DNA from: Pleodorina starrii
Taxonomy: Eukaryota > Chlorophyta > Chlorophyceae > Chlamydomonadales > Volvocaceae
Length of the DNA stretch: 64,000 bases
Direction of reading: 5' to 3'
Assembly: GCA_030267565.1 (NCBI GenBank)
Contig: BRXU01000014.1
Location: forward strand, 2,640,001-2,704,000
This document shows positions 43,656 to 56,634 of the stretch, in pieces. The notes under the pieces are model-generated. The model ran no database searches and was not told the DNA's origin. It saw only the letters and a program-made list of their open reading frames with translations. Every line of letters begins with the position of its first letter. Positions within the stretch are counted from its first letter, which is position 1. Position numbers and translations under genes: made by a program.

Positions 43656-46600
43656 TCACGAGCCCGCCGTCGCCGCCGGCTCCGCCTTGTTCGCCTCCGC
43701 CGCCTTGCCCCCTGCGTCCTTCTTCTTCCGGTCGCCACCCGCCGATAGCGGCTTGCGCGCCGCCGCCGCCGCCGCCAGCGCCTCCTCCAGCTCCGAAACC
43801 CGGGCCAGCATCTGCTCCTCCTTGGCTCGATACTTGGCCGCCAGGACCTCCTTCTCCGCCTCCAGACGCACCGCCACCAGCTGTTGGACCGCCTCCTCGA
43901 GCGTTGCCGGCTTCTGTGGTGGCGGCGCAGGTGGTGGGTTAAGGGGGCTAGGTTCTGGCGGGGACGATTGCAGTGGTGGCGATGGCAGTGATGGTGGTGG
44001 TGCTGGTGCTGGTGGTAGTGATAGGGGTGTAAATAAAGCCGAAGCGCAGCAAGGTGGCCGAGGCGATGGTGGTGGAGGTCGGGTGAGGGCAGGTGTGATT
44101 AGAGTGTGTGGAGGCGGGGGGCGGAGGAGGGACGGGAATGGGGGTTTGGGAAGGGTCGAGGCTCTTGAGGATGGGCGCAAGGACGGGGGGGCGACAGAAG
44201 CATGTCAGGGCGCGCGGGTCTTCACCGCCACACATGCCGTCTGCGGCTCAAGACGTCAAGAGCCCCTCCCCACCCACCCTGGCGAGCTCCGCCCGCCGCG
44301 CCTCCTCCGCCGCCCGCTTGGCCTCCTCCTCCGCCCGCCGCGCCTCCTCCGCCAGCCTGACCGCCTCCGCCTCCTCCGCAGCCTGCAGCACGGGTCACGG
44401 GACACGCAGCCGTGTATAACGGGGAGCGTGGCAGGTGGCAGTGAGATCGCGAGGGCGCAACGACGCCATGAGGTGGAGATTCAGAGGCTCGGTATGTGAG
44501 AGTGAGGACCCTCGGGCATGTCGTCACGCGCGCCCCAGTACACATCGCAACGCTGCCTGTGAGCTGCGATCTCCGGGCGTCGTTGGCCCTCAGTGCTTTC
44601 AAGCCAGACCCGGGCTGCGACGGGGCGCCCCGGCGGGCCCCGCGACCGACTGCACGCAACCCTCCCCCCCACGCCGCCTCAGTCGGTTACTTGGCTGCGG
44701 TCTTTATCACCGCACCCTCCCGCCCTCCACCCCCCCGGCGCGTCGGCTGCCTCGCACCATCTGCGCCGCCTCCGCGTCCCGCCTCCGCTTCTCGTGCATC
44801 GAGTCCCACTCTGTCTGACTCATGGCCGCCTCGAAGGAGGGCACCCGCGCAGTCTCCACCTGGGTTGGGGTGTTGGGGGCGGGCGGGGTGGCCGCAAAGA
44901 GCGGGGTAAGGACATACTGGATGGGCGTGTTGGCGAAAGGGGAGCGGGAAGGCGAGTACCGAGCCCGCCATGGGACCACCCCCCAGGTGGTCGACTCTTC
45001 CCCAACCCCTGCCCTCCCAGCCGCCAATACCTCCGGAGAGGAACCTCCGGGCCCTCTTCCTCCCCACAAACACTTTCCCACAAGCACAGCGCAGCACCGA
45101 AAGGACCGCCCCGCCCCGCCCCGCCCCGCCCCGCCCCGCCACAGACACCGTTCGGTCCGTCCGTCCGTCCCTGCCTCCCAGCACCCTCTGCCGGCTCCGC
45201 AAACGATCCGTCACGGCACTCTGAATACAGCACAGTGCCAGGACGCGCGAGTGTGGGCTGACCTCGGACCAAGATTGGCACCGCTGCAGCCCGCCCCTCC
45301 GCGCCCGGATGTCCCCAGTCCCATCCCGTCCCGGCGCCCCGGCTGCCGCCTGCCGCCCCTCTCACCTGCAGCTCAGCGGTGTACTGGATGTGGGCCTGCT
45401 CCGTGGAGAAGACGTGCTGGTACAGCCGGTAGTGCCGCAGCAGCCCGCGGGCCATGAAGCCACCGATGGCGGCCACCTGCGGGCGGGCAGGGAGGGAGGG
45501 AGGGCAGGAGGCGAGGGAGGGAGGCAGGGAGGGAGGGAGGGCGGGGAGGCGAGGCGAGGCGGGTATCGTACTTTCACTCGAGGGTCGGGGGCGAGTAGGA
45601 GCAGGAGCAGGAGCAGGAGCAGCTGGAGGACGAGCAGGAGCTGGAGGACGACGGCCCGACAGCACTTGACAGGGGCGAGCCCGAGCGACGCCGTTTGCGG
45701 GCTGGGCGAAAGCAAACGCTTCTGGAGTGGGTCACCAGGCATTCAAATAATCGACACCCTGCGGTGCCCTTGGCGTCCGTATGCATCCGTGTAGAGGATG
45801 AGCTGTTCACCCAACTGTCCACAACTGACATGGCATGCCGTATGCACACGGGTCCGTGTAACCCAGACTGCCCACTCGCACGCTCGCGCGCTCCCTCCCG
45901 CTTGCCTGGTCGGGGCTAAAGAAAGGCGTGTCCGTACCAGGCCGCGGTCGTACGAGCTGCAGCATAAGCCCTTTGAAGCAGGCCTCGCACTCCTCGTACG
46001 GTGCCCCGCCTGTGAGTATACGACACCATCACCGGGCGCCCATCGGCGGGCCCGCGCAGGCAAGCCAGTCAGTCAGCCGGCACAGGAGGCACCCATGAAG
46101 CCCCTCAGGCCCCAAGAGGAAAGGCTCCGTGCTGCATGGTCAGCAGCGGGCCCTGGCAGAGCCCTTGCTGCACCGTATGGCTTGCAACAAAGCAGTGCGA
46201 GGCTAGCAATCAGACGAGCGGACGGCAAAGGCCCGCCTCACACGCGTCCCCTGGCGGCCATCATGCCCGGCGAATATGAAACACAACACACATACACACA
46301 CACGGGCGTGCTCTTACATGTACACACGCGTAGACACCAACAGTGGGCTGCGACCAGCGGCCCATTGGAACCCCCGTGCCGCTTCGTCGCCGCGCCACCG
46401 GGCGCCGCCTGAGCCGAGTTTTTGAAGAGGGAAAGGAACGGAACCCCCGTGAGGCCCCTCAAATGCCTCTCTCTTCCCCTCCTCCTCCTCCTCCTCCCCC
46501 TCCCCCTCGCCCTCCTCCTTACCTAAGCACGTCTGCAGCACCTTCTGTGCGACGTGATACCAACTGGCGGTCCGAGCGGGGCCGAAACCGTGCTTGTGCG

Positions 46601-47533
46601 CAAACCTGCGCGCCCCGCAAATGACGGCGCGGACGAGGAAGAAGATAAAGCGCAATGGAGACAGGGGAGGGGTTCCGGAGCAAATGTTTCAAGCGGGCGG
46701 CGCGCGGAGGAAGGGACGGCATCGGGCGCCGCGGGTGAGGGCGGCTGCCCTTCTTGTTTGGTCAGGTCAGGAGGGGCCACGCACGCTGGCGGCGAGGTGG
46801 TGGCCGAGGTGCAAAGCTGTGTCCGGTTTGAGCCGGGGCCTGAGTGGTGATCCGAACTTTGCTAGGGAAGAGGCCGGTGGCGCGCCAGGTGTGTGGCTCG
46901 CCGTCTGCCTGCAGCAGAGGCTCTCAGGCGCTTCACGACCGGGGACCAGGCAGGGACCAGGCAAGCGAAGCGCGAAGCGCGCGGACCGGGTCAGCATCCA
47001 TGGGCGGCAACTTCGCGTGGCCCCACAAGCTGGCTGGCTGGCTGGCTGGCTGCGGCCCCGCCGTGCAGTTCATCCCGTCCGCAAGACGCAGCTCGGCAAT
47101 TGCCCCGTCGTGTGTGGCTTCCCGCGAGCGTACTCACTCCAGGGCGTAGCTAGCATAATCGAGGAGGATTGCCTCCCGAGCGTCGAATCGGTAATTGTCG
47201 AGCTTTAGGACCGACGCGAGGTACCTGTGAGGTCGGCAACAGAGGGGTGTGGGGGCTTTGGTGGGGATCCGGGGGACTGCCCGGGATACACGTTGGAAGT
47301 GGGGACATAGAGGATAGAGGCCCGGGGAATGCCCAGCATGCTTATTTTCATGCAACTCCAGGCATCCAGGCCGGGCAGCGTGTTTGGTGTCGGATGTGTG
47401 GGTAGGCGTGCATCGTGACACGCGACCATGCCAGACCTGCTTACCCAGCTGCCGCATCTGGGTCCTTCAGGAGCCCCAAGTATTCCAAGAGCTGCTCTTG
47501 CGTAAAGTGTACCCAGAGCTCTTGCTCGGTCAT
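43656..47533 (-). CDS. FAP119: FAP119 / CFAP119 (C1a-34, CCDC189)-like central-pair protein
   Basis: Nine exons: 47533-47445, 47224-47138, 46605-46523, 46009-45938, 45721 to about 45690 (3' edge uncertain), 45476-45366, 44859-44758, 44382-44278, 43913-43656; about 312 residues, near the 34 kDa of Chlamydomonas C1a-34. The N-terminal half is helical and follows the animal CFAP119 (CCDC189) pattern: YLASVLKLDNYRFDAREA, ILLDYASYALEFAHKHGF, YEECEACFKGLMLQLVRPRP, LLRHYRLYQHVFSTEQAHIQ. The C-terminal half is a charged coiled coil (AEEARRAEEEAKRAAEEARR) and an Ala/Lys tail. FAP119 is a component of the PF6-containing C1a projection of the flagellar central pair, so a structural role in motility is expected. 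Identification rests on pattern similarity recalled for the family, not on an alignment. Confidence 0.65.
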
Positions 47534-49854
47534 CGTGAAAGGTCCCCTCCCACCACAGAGACCGTAAATACCGCCAGAAGACTATACTTGTGTTTTTGAT
47601 TTCAACACCTAGCACGAACGTGAAAGAGTTGTGTCGCTGCTAATTATTGCCTTCCCCTTGCCGCCTATCGTCTTTAGGGTTTAGACTAAAAACTAACAAA
47701 CATTAAGCAAAGTTCTTCCAGTTGCAAATGTCGAGCAAACAAGAAAGGAATGTCGACCCAAAAAGAATAGAAGAAACAATGACGCACGTCCTTGTAGGCT
47801 CGAAGCTGTGTCCGTAAAAGTGCTGAAATATGGTGTATATATAGTGAAAGTGAAAAGTACAAATGGGTTAAGGTTCACCAGCCAACTTGAACGGCAGAAC
47901 GACCGACAGTTTCCAAGCCGAAATCCCGCCGCGCGCACCAAGACATAATCAGAGCACCAAGACATACTATCATAATGCAAATATTACATGGATTTAAAAT
48001 CAAAAGGGAAGTTGTTCCTCACCCATCGCGAACACGGACCAATGGGTCGGCTGGACGATACCGGATGCTGGATACTGGGCGATGAGATGCTGATCGCTTG
48101 CTGTCAAGTGTGTCACATGCTGCTTGAGTTCCTCTCTTTTAAGTGTGCGACAACAGTTAGTTTGTGACAGACCACGACAGGAGTGCACCCGCGGGCGCCG
48201 GTCCTAGGTGCTGGGCCAGTGCGGCAGTGCAGCACGCCTGAGCACGCACTGTAACAGAAATACTACCTTGTGTGCGACCGCAAGGGAAGAACCACGAAGA
48301 AGCATGCCAAGTCCTCTGGAGAGAGGCCAATCAGTATCATCAGTATCACACAAGAGACAAGGACATGAGAAGCGGGCTCATTTAGGATGTGGGGTGGAGA
48401 TATTGAGTGGACAGGAGCCGGGCTCATTTGGTTATACCGTTACAATGAAAGCCAAAGTTATAAATGAATAATGTTTTTAATGCATTTGACAGGTGCCGAC
48501 CCTTGCCCAGAATCCTTACGGCACGGACCCGACAGCGAGCTCTGACAGATATGAGAGCCATACGGGGACAATCGCGTACCGCCCGCCGAGTGCTATGCAA
48601 CTCAACTACGCCTAAGTAACTCCTCGGGAACATTGCATTGCGCGCAAGCCAACGACGCCGCTAAAAATCTGCGGCCACCTCATATATTATTATTCCAACG
48701 CAAATAGTGCTGTAGCTGTTCAGCAAGTCACGCCACCGCACTAGCTGCCGTGTACAGCAGCCTTCATAATCCAACGTAGATGCCGCCAATCGACAGGCGG
48801 GCGCCTAATTCCAGATCGTTCTCAAGATGCGTCCTTGCCGCGCCATGTTCCCCGAAAATCCCTAACTGTTCCGAGCTCCGAGGCCCGTGCTGCAAAAGAG
48901 AGCTATAATTTACTCATAACCAACGAGGACCGCGCGGTTCCCAATCAGTACGACAAAAAGAGCGCAGATCAAGCGATAACCTACCAACTAAAGTAAAGCG
49001 CCAAAAGGTAAGGTAAGAAACACGCAACTATCGGACGCGTATAGTGACGACCAAAGACGTAGGTACGAGAGTTGAGTGAGCAGTGCGTTGCACCCTTCTG
49101 TTCTCTTGGTGCATGGCGTTTTCGGCACATACACAAGAGAGGACAGAGCGGCTTGCCCCGCAAACACGTAAAGACGTTGGCTGAGAAGACAAGACAAGAC
49201 AAGTATGATGAAACAGGATATAATGGACCCTCGAGCCTCGCCGGCCTCCGCGCAGCGGCCAGCCGGAGGCACAACGCCAACTCGTCGGCCGCGGACACCG
49301 AGACGTAGCACAAGGGCCGCCCAAAAGTGGGTCGCGCAACTAAGCCAAGTTACTTCCTTCCCTCCCTCAAGGTAAATCAATCGGTAGGATCCATGTAGTA
49401 TTCCATGCAAGATCTAAGAACCCCAAACGCCTACAAAGCATTAAGTCACGTGATGTCAACTCGTCAGTCGGAAAGCCCTCCAATCGGTAAGGCCCCCAAA
49501 CTGGGGCCGAGGCTGTTGTCCTTATCCTTGTCAATCAAACAACGGTCCACCAGGAAAGCGAGTCAGCGCAGCGAGCATACCTATGTCGGTCGGTCGCACC
49601 CCCAGCGTCCGCCGAAGCACGCACAGCGCAATAAAACCCGCGCAGCGCCCAAGCCAGCTGCCGCCATCTCTCGCCCACCCGCACGCCGCACAGCACAGAA
49701 GACGCGGAGCAAAGCTCCTAAACCAAGTAGTAAAGTCTGGTTAGAGGTCCCAAGATGTCAAAAGGCGTCGTAAAAGCAACTAGGATGGTAAAATCATTGA
49801 TCGGTCTATTTTGTTTTATGCCAATACGAGGGATCTAAAGTCTTTGCTCTACTG
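47534..49854. other. AT-richer intergenic region
   Basis: The right end (47534 to about 47700) should be the promoter and 5' UTR of the FAP119-like gene; TATATATAG at 47835 is TATA-like but distant. The left-facing 3' UTR of the RRM gene begins at 49854, with a - strand TGTAA at 48444-48440. GC is visibly lower than in flanking genes. Frames such as the one at 48981-49410 lack recognisable features. Confidence 0.45.
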
Positions 49855-52800
49855 CTACTGAGCGCGATGCGCCGCCGCCGCCGCCGCCGTCGCGTGGTGG
49901 GGGTGTGACCCGTGGGTCTCTGTGAGGAGCATGGCCGACAGGAGCGCATTCACCCCCTGCGGGTCGGCGAACGGGTCGCCGCCGGCAGACAGCGGCGCCG
50001 CTGCCGCGGAGGACGCGGCCGGCAGCGGCGGCGCCAGCATTCCCGCCGCCGCAAGGCTCTCGAACAGCGCCTGCTCGGCAGCCAGCGCCGCCGCCGCCGC
50101 CGCCTCAGGGCCGCAGTACGAGCTGCCGTCAAGCAGCCCCGAGGACGCCGCCGCCGCTGCCGCAGAGGATGGCAGGTACCCGGCGAACTGCGGCATCCCC
50201 GCCGGCCCGACGGCCGGGTCCAAGGGCCACAGCGACGAAGGGGGCGGCGCGGAGGCGGTGCCGCCGTGGGCGACGAAGGGTCCGGGGCCAGCGGCCATGC
50301 CGCCGTGCATGCCGGCGGGGCATTCGCCGGCGTTCCGGAGAGCGAGAGCTTGCATCAGGTGAGCTTGCGGCCCGGCGGCGGCGAGGCTGCCGATGCAGGT
50401 GGGGCCGTTGGCGTTGGCGAGGGCCTGCGCCAGGATGTTGTTGGCGAGGTCGTTCAGGGCGCACGCGGCGGCGGCGGCGGGGCCGCCGGCGGCGGCGCCG
50501 CAGGCCATCAGATCCGTGTCGTGCGGGTGAGCGGCGGCGCCGCCGTGCTGCATGTGCCGGGGGAGGCCGTTGGCGAATGTCGCAGCAAGATCGGCGTTCC
50601 AGCCCCCGGCAGCGGCGGCGGCGGCGTTCGGGAAGGCGGCGCCGGGTTGCAGCAGCAGCAGCCAGGGCAGGAGCCCGGCGGTGGCCTCAGTGGTGGTGGA
50701 CGAGGCCCAGGCGTGACGGCCGAGATGCGTCCTGCAGAACACAAAAGAGGGAGAAAGGCAGCAATCGCGGTTGGGTTTTAGGGTTTTAGAGTTTCAAGGA
50801 CTAGGCCCACGTACAGAATCACGACTACGTGTGCGTGTGCGCTGCAACTTCAACTCAGGCAACTCAGGTAAGCTCTGTAATTAAAGCAAAAGCATCCAAC
50901 CCGCTACTCACATATCCGCGGGCACCCGCTTGTAGCGCAGCAGCAGAGGGCTGGTGCCTGTGATGCTGGGCACGGGCCGCCCGCCCAGCGACAGCTTGGC
51001 AGCCTCGGCGCCCTGCGGCGACTTGAAGTTGACGAAGGCGTAGTTCTTGGCGGGGAAGATGCGGACCGACTCCACCGGGCCGAAGCGCCTGATGTGCCAG
51101 AGGGGATAGGGCGGGCAGGAAACAGGCAACAACACGCCAAGAAAGCCGTTGGTGCGCACTCAAGGGCGTTCGTGCAGGGCGCACAGCGCATTAGGGCCAT
51201 CAGCCTGGCAAGTGCTGGCAAGTGTGTAACCTTGGAGAAATTTGTTTCTGTTTACGGTAAGTTGGCGCTTAGCGGAGGTGTAAGTAAGTAAACTTCTTTT
51301 GGGCCCTCTGGAAAACGGTTTTTTCGAATTACTCACGAGAAGACGGTCTCCAGATCCTGCTGCTTAGCGCTGGACAGCACGTTTCCGAGCCACAGGTGAC
51401 GGCACGGCTCCAAATCGTACGACGAAGCGCCGGATCCGGATCCAGGCACGGGCCCGGACACTCCGGCAGCCGTCTGGTTGGGCCCGGCGGCGCCGGCGCC
51501 GTTGCTGGCGCCGCCGCCGCTGCTCCGACGCTCCGACGCGCCGTTCACCACACCGGCGCCGCAAGATGCGATCTGGGCTGCATGCTCAATCGATCCCTGC
51601 CGAGCAGCGGCCGCGTTGGCGGCGGCGGCGGCGCAGCCGCCTGCAAGCGCGACAGCCGGGCAGCCCAGCTGCGACGGATGCTGCAGCTGCTGCGCAGCGG
51701 TCAGCTGACACCCTTGCGGACGACGGTGCTGGAAGCGGATCTCCAGAGCGCGTGCGCCGGACAGGGAGGGGACCATCTGGCCACGCAGGGCGGTGCGGGC
51801 AGCAACCGCATGCTGCGAACGAGGGTGATGGGGGGCAGGGAGCGGCGGGAATGGGAGTCAAGGCTAGAAGCTAGGACAGAAACCGCGATAAGGAAAACAC
51901 GGCTTCGGCATCCGTCCATTCAACCAGGCGCTATACCAATTCGCAACGTATATAACTCAGGCTGCGGTCCAGAGCATGGCACGTGCTTATTTATAATTTT
52001 TTTACCCGGCTATAAGGCCACCCGCTTCCTCACCTCCATAGACAGGTAGTTGACGAATGCAAAGTGCTTGTCAGGGAAGACGCGTGTGGACTCCAGCGGG
52101 CCGAAACGGCTGAAGGTAGCCTCCACCGCCTGCCGATCCACGTTCTGCAGAATGTTGCCCAGCCACAGGTGCCGGCTGGGCACGTCCGCAGCGGCCGCCG
52201 CCGGCGCCGTCACCGAAGGCAGCGGCGGCAGCTGCTGATGCTGCTGCGACGCGACGACCGGCGCCGCCGTTGCATCGGCTGCTGCGGCGGCGGCGGCGTC
52301 GACGGTGCCTGCGCTGCGGCCGCCGCTGCTGCTGCGGCTCAGAGTGGCGCTGCTGCGGGGGCCGGTGTGACTGGCGCTGTCGTGGCTGACGACGCTTTGC
52401 GCCGAGGGGAGCTGGGGCAAGTCGGCAACTGCCGCTGCCGCACCGCCTGCAACACGCACGAATTACGACAGCGTCAGGATTAGCACAACAGCATAACATT
52501 CCTTCGCATAAGTTCGCATTTGGAGACACTCGCACCCAAATGCTTCCTAGGGCTGCCGGTATGGCGCATCGGATTTATGATAACTTGGATGACGGGGGCC
52601 ACGGCGAAGCAGAGGATTGCGAGTAGATGCAAGGGGATTAGCTGCTCTTTCTGCGCAACGCCACGACCCCACCTGCCAGGGGGCGCGGGTCGAGGGCGGT
52701 GCTCATCGAGTGCAGGTCCTGAGTCTGCTGGAACTCCACACGCAGGCGCCGGTTGCCGGACAGGGACGGGGCCACGTGGCCGTCGAGAGCCGCCTTGGCG

Positions 52801-54457
52801 GCCGCCGCGTCCTCATGCGAGAGGAAGCTGGCGAAGGCAGCGCCGCGGTCGGGGAAGAAGCAGACGCCGTCCAGAGGGCCGAACGGGCTGCGGCGCAGGA
52901 ATTGGGCAGGAACGGAGCGGAACGGCGCAGGACAGCGCAGATAGCGCGTTATAGCAATGAAAAAACGAGGAATTTATTTATGCTTCTCCGAATTGCGAGC
53001 CGTAAACAGTAATGCAAATTCACGGGTCGGGCATTGACCCGTCCAAATCCATTTAAGTCCATGGAGTTTGTTTTCCCTCAGTTCCTTTCACACATGGAAC
53101 TAAGTTGATGATTTAACGTTTACATTCATCTATTTATGATTTCTGCATCGCAATAACTCACGAGAGCAGGGCCTCCAGCTCGTATCGGTCCGCGCAGCGA
53201 TCCAGGTTTCCGAGCCAAAGCGCGGGGGTCACGCCTCGCGACGCCATGCCGGCGCCGATGCCGTGGGCAGCGCCGCCATACAAGTCCGCGGCGTCCGAGC
53301 ACTCGGAGGCGTCCAGCGAGGTGCTGGTGGCGCTGCTGCCCTGGCGGCAAACACTGCGCCACGTCTCTACAGTGACAGCGTCATCGCTCTCGGGCCTGCT
53401 GCTTGTCGTACTGGTCCTGCTAGCACGGCAGCTGGCGCTGCTGTCGTCTTCGCCGACGGCGTGAGGCGGCACGGCGGCCCAAATGTTGCCGGCGGCGGTC
53501 TTGGGGGCGGCGGTGGTGTTGGTGATGGCGGCGGCGGCAGCGAGCTCGGCGGAAGGGGGGTGGGGATGGAAGTAGAAGATCTCCAGAGGCCTGCCCCCCG
53601 TAAGGAGGGCCATGCGGAGGCCGGCGAGTGCGGCCTTGGCAGCTTCAGCTTGCTGCGAGGACAGGGCGAACATGGGCGGACAACGAAAAGGGCGACAGAT
53701 CGGTCAAGCTGGACGGTGCCTGAAGTAACCGCGGTGCAAAACATGGCGCAATCATGTGTTGCAAAACACACTGGTTCGGTCACATCACGCCGTTCACGCC
53801 GTGGGCGATAATGCCTATTATGTCGTACCATGGTGGAGGAGTAATTGAGAATGGCGCAGCCCTTGTCCTGAAGCAGTTGGATGGATTCCAGCGGCCCAAA
53901 GCAGCTGCGTGTGGTGGCGGCAAGGTCAGCGAGGTGGGAATGGCGCAATCATCAGCATCAGAAGCAGCAGCAGCAGGTTAAGGAGCAACACAGCCCAATT
54001 GAAATGGCCAGCGATGAGAACGAATGAGATGGGAAAATGTGCAAAAATCAAATGAATGAAAGTATGGAAGCTGTGCACAAGTAGATACGGGAAAAGGCAG
54101 CGAAAATCTCATCCCAAGACCTACGACCAACGCGGCGTCCTCCGATACTCACGCAAAAAGCTGCTCGAGCGCTGGCTGGTCCGCCGCCCAAGTGATGTTG
54201 CCGAGCAGAAGGTGACGGCTAGGAACGGTGCTGGACAAGCAGACTCCATCGGCACCGCGGCTATAGCCGCACGCAGCGATGCTGCTGCTGCTGCCGCTGC
54301 CGGAGCAACCGAGCTGATATTTGCCGCCAGAGATAAAGGCACTGCTGCTGAGAAGGCCATCATGCGGGTCGGCGCCACACGCGCGCAGGTGCTGCGGAGC
54401 CTTGAGGAAGCTTGAAGGCCCGGCACCTTCGCCGCGAAGCTCTTGGAAGCACAACAT
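49855..54457 (-). CDS. Four-RRM RNA-binding protein (FPA/Spen-like RRMs)
   Basis: Eight exons in consistent phase: 54457-54153, 53904-53829, 53652-53162, 52887-52673, 52446-52034, 51812-51337, 51088-50912, 50731-49855; about 1,009 residues. Four RRMs are visible at about 80-155, 268-345, 455-525 and 638-715. RNP2-like strands are RHLLLGNI, ALWLGNL, RHLWLGNI and RHLWLGNV. RNP1-like strands are GCAILNYSS, GAAFASFLS, HFAFVNYLS and NYAFVNFKS. Each carries the linker FGP[LV][ED][SG]-V/I/T typical of Spen/FPA family RRMs. Linkers are Ala/Ser-rich; the last 290 residues are Ala-rich with no SPOC domain recognised. RNA processing in the nucleus is a likely role by family analogy. The first ATG in the open frame (MLCFQELRGEG) was taken as start. 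RRM1 RNP1 lacks the usual aromatic pair, so it may bind RNA weakly. Confidence 0.8.
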
Positions 54458-56561
54458 GGTCGCTTTAAACTCCAGACTCAAATAACCACCAAAAAGACTA
54501 CTTAATTATGGTCCTGCATGAAAGGCCAAGGCAAGAAGGCGGGCGTATTCAGACTAGAGAGAGGTTACGAGTCGTTGTACGTTCTAGCACTTTGCGCAAC
54601 TTTAGCTTGCCGACTGAGCGAGCGGCCAGGTGGCTCAAGGGGCGTCTTCAATTGCGTCTTGGAGGTTACTGATGTCGACCGCCGCGGTGGGTGGTAGCTA
54701 CGACTGTCTAGACATGGCGCGCTCACGCAATGTGGTCGCACCTGGCAAGCCCCGGACGCGCCGATGTCGACGCCTTGCTGTCAACAAAGGGAACTAAAAG
54801 ACAGGAGGCCCGTGATACGTGGATGGTCCGCGCCGCGTTGGAGGTGTCGACGCGCTCTTTTCCCGTAATGCCGAGAATGTCCCCACTTACGACCTGCGTG
54901 TACCATGTCCATTGCCGTCAGCTTCATAACACGTTAACATAATCTGTAATACATAGCCAAAGGCGTAGGCTTTGCTTCGTGCAGCGCGAGCGGTGTCCAG
55001 CGCGGGTAACATTGCGCCGAGACGTATCGTATCCGGACCCACCTAAGGGAGGGCACCAGCAGCTTGCTGATCTCAGAAAATGTCTTGTTGTTAATAAAAG
55101 GTAGTTTGTCCGAGGCCTTCTCTCTTAGCGCTAGTTTTTTTAGCTGGTTTCGGCGCCGCAGCTAAGCCACACGACCTATGCACTGTCTCCTAAGGAATCC
55201 ACTGATAGCAGCAACTATCTATATAGCTTCGCGTATTGGTCTGGATGCTATGGGACTATGCTTGAGCGACTATTGCTGGCGACTTGTTGGCCAAAACAAC
55301 GTTAATATAGGGGTCATCACATTTCGAATTGGCCAATCGTCCTCACTTGCAGTAGTCCGGTTGTACGGATCCGGTTGTAATACCAAACGCCTCGTATCCT
55401 TGGCGGCCTAGCGAACCGTTGGTTGGTTAGGAACAACCGCCATAGCTGATCCTCTCCTGTCGGGCACTAGTAATTATAATCAATTACAAAATTGAACTCA
55501 GAGTATTATCCCCTTTGCTGTCGCTCGCTTCCTTTGATCCCCGGCATGCTCCCCACACAAAAACGGTGTCGAAGACAAACCGTTCGTGATACGACCGCTG
55601 TAGCTGACAAATCTCCCTATGCTCGTCCGACGTCGTGCGCTGGTCCTTTCAGTGCTGAGGAAAATGATGCAGGCAAGCACCGGATCGGTGAAATGGCGTA
55701 TTTTTTCTCTCCAAGTATTGCCACAGCCTTCGTTTCCGTGCCACCTTCTGCAGGGCCCGCCATTGAGGCGTTACGCGCGCCAAGGGATGGCGCCACTCCC
55801 GATAGCTTATTCAAGTCCCCGCCGGAACGGTTGAGTTGCTGCTTGGGTAAAACTAACGCTTGCCTCTTACTGCAACATAGATTCTGTTGGATAAAAAATT
55901 GTGGAACTTTGACAGCACTTCAGACTTGTTAGACCTCAACAAAGCTTCAGACCCCCGCGCGATTCGTGTAACCCTAGCGACCCTCGCCCGTCGGGCATCG
56001 TGATTCCATCATCATAGCTCTTGCCAACATAGCATTACCGCTAACACAATGCGCTACATTGTGTTTTTTTCGCATCCCCGCCAAGGGTTCTTTTCCAGAA
56101 ACGTATATACGATCCCCAGATAGGCTCCGGCTTCCTCCCGCTGTGAAAACGACATCCCGGCGCGAAACTTGATGCGCCGGCGGATTTTGTCCAAGAACCC
56201 CTGTGACCCAAATGAACAATTGCGTCTTTTAGCCGGATGCTAACTGCTGGGAGCGCTCCCTGCCCCCGCCACTTTCCGTGAAGCCTACTACGGTGACGCC
56301 TTCGGCAACACTGAAACGAAAGATGTCTACATGATACGCGCTCACTTAAATAAAGAGCTAGGCATGGCATGTAGCTATCGTCTTCCGCGACGGGGCGAGG
56401 TTTAGCGCGTTGGCTTGCCCTCCCGTTTCACGCTGCGGCGAGGCCTGATGTGCCGACTCGTACAGGTGACGGCGGGACGCCCAACGGCCCAAGGACACTC
56501 ACAGAACGCCCTCCCACCCCGCCTTTGGGATTGGAACCCCGGCCCACCTCACACATCATGA

Positions 56562-56634
56562 GCTGGGTGCGCCCTTCCACGCTTCCAGCTAGAGTATATT
56601 ACTCTAGCTGGAAGCGTGGAAGGGCGCACCCAGC
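56562..56634. repeat. Perfect inverted repeat: 35-bp arms, 3-bp loop
   Basis: The left arm 56562-56596 starts GCTGGGTGCGCCCTTCCACG and ends GCTAGAGTA. The loop is TAT at 56597-56599. The right arm 56600-56634 is the exact reverse complement. No coding sequence overlaps it. It could be a fold-back transposon end or a small-RNA precursor; the sequence alone does not say which. Confidence 0.95.

Noticed and set aside
42900..43942. + strand frames of 218-273 codons
   Set aside because: They run antisense to the FAP119-like last exon or through its 3' flank and lack any family signature.
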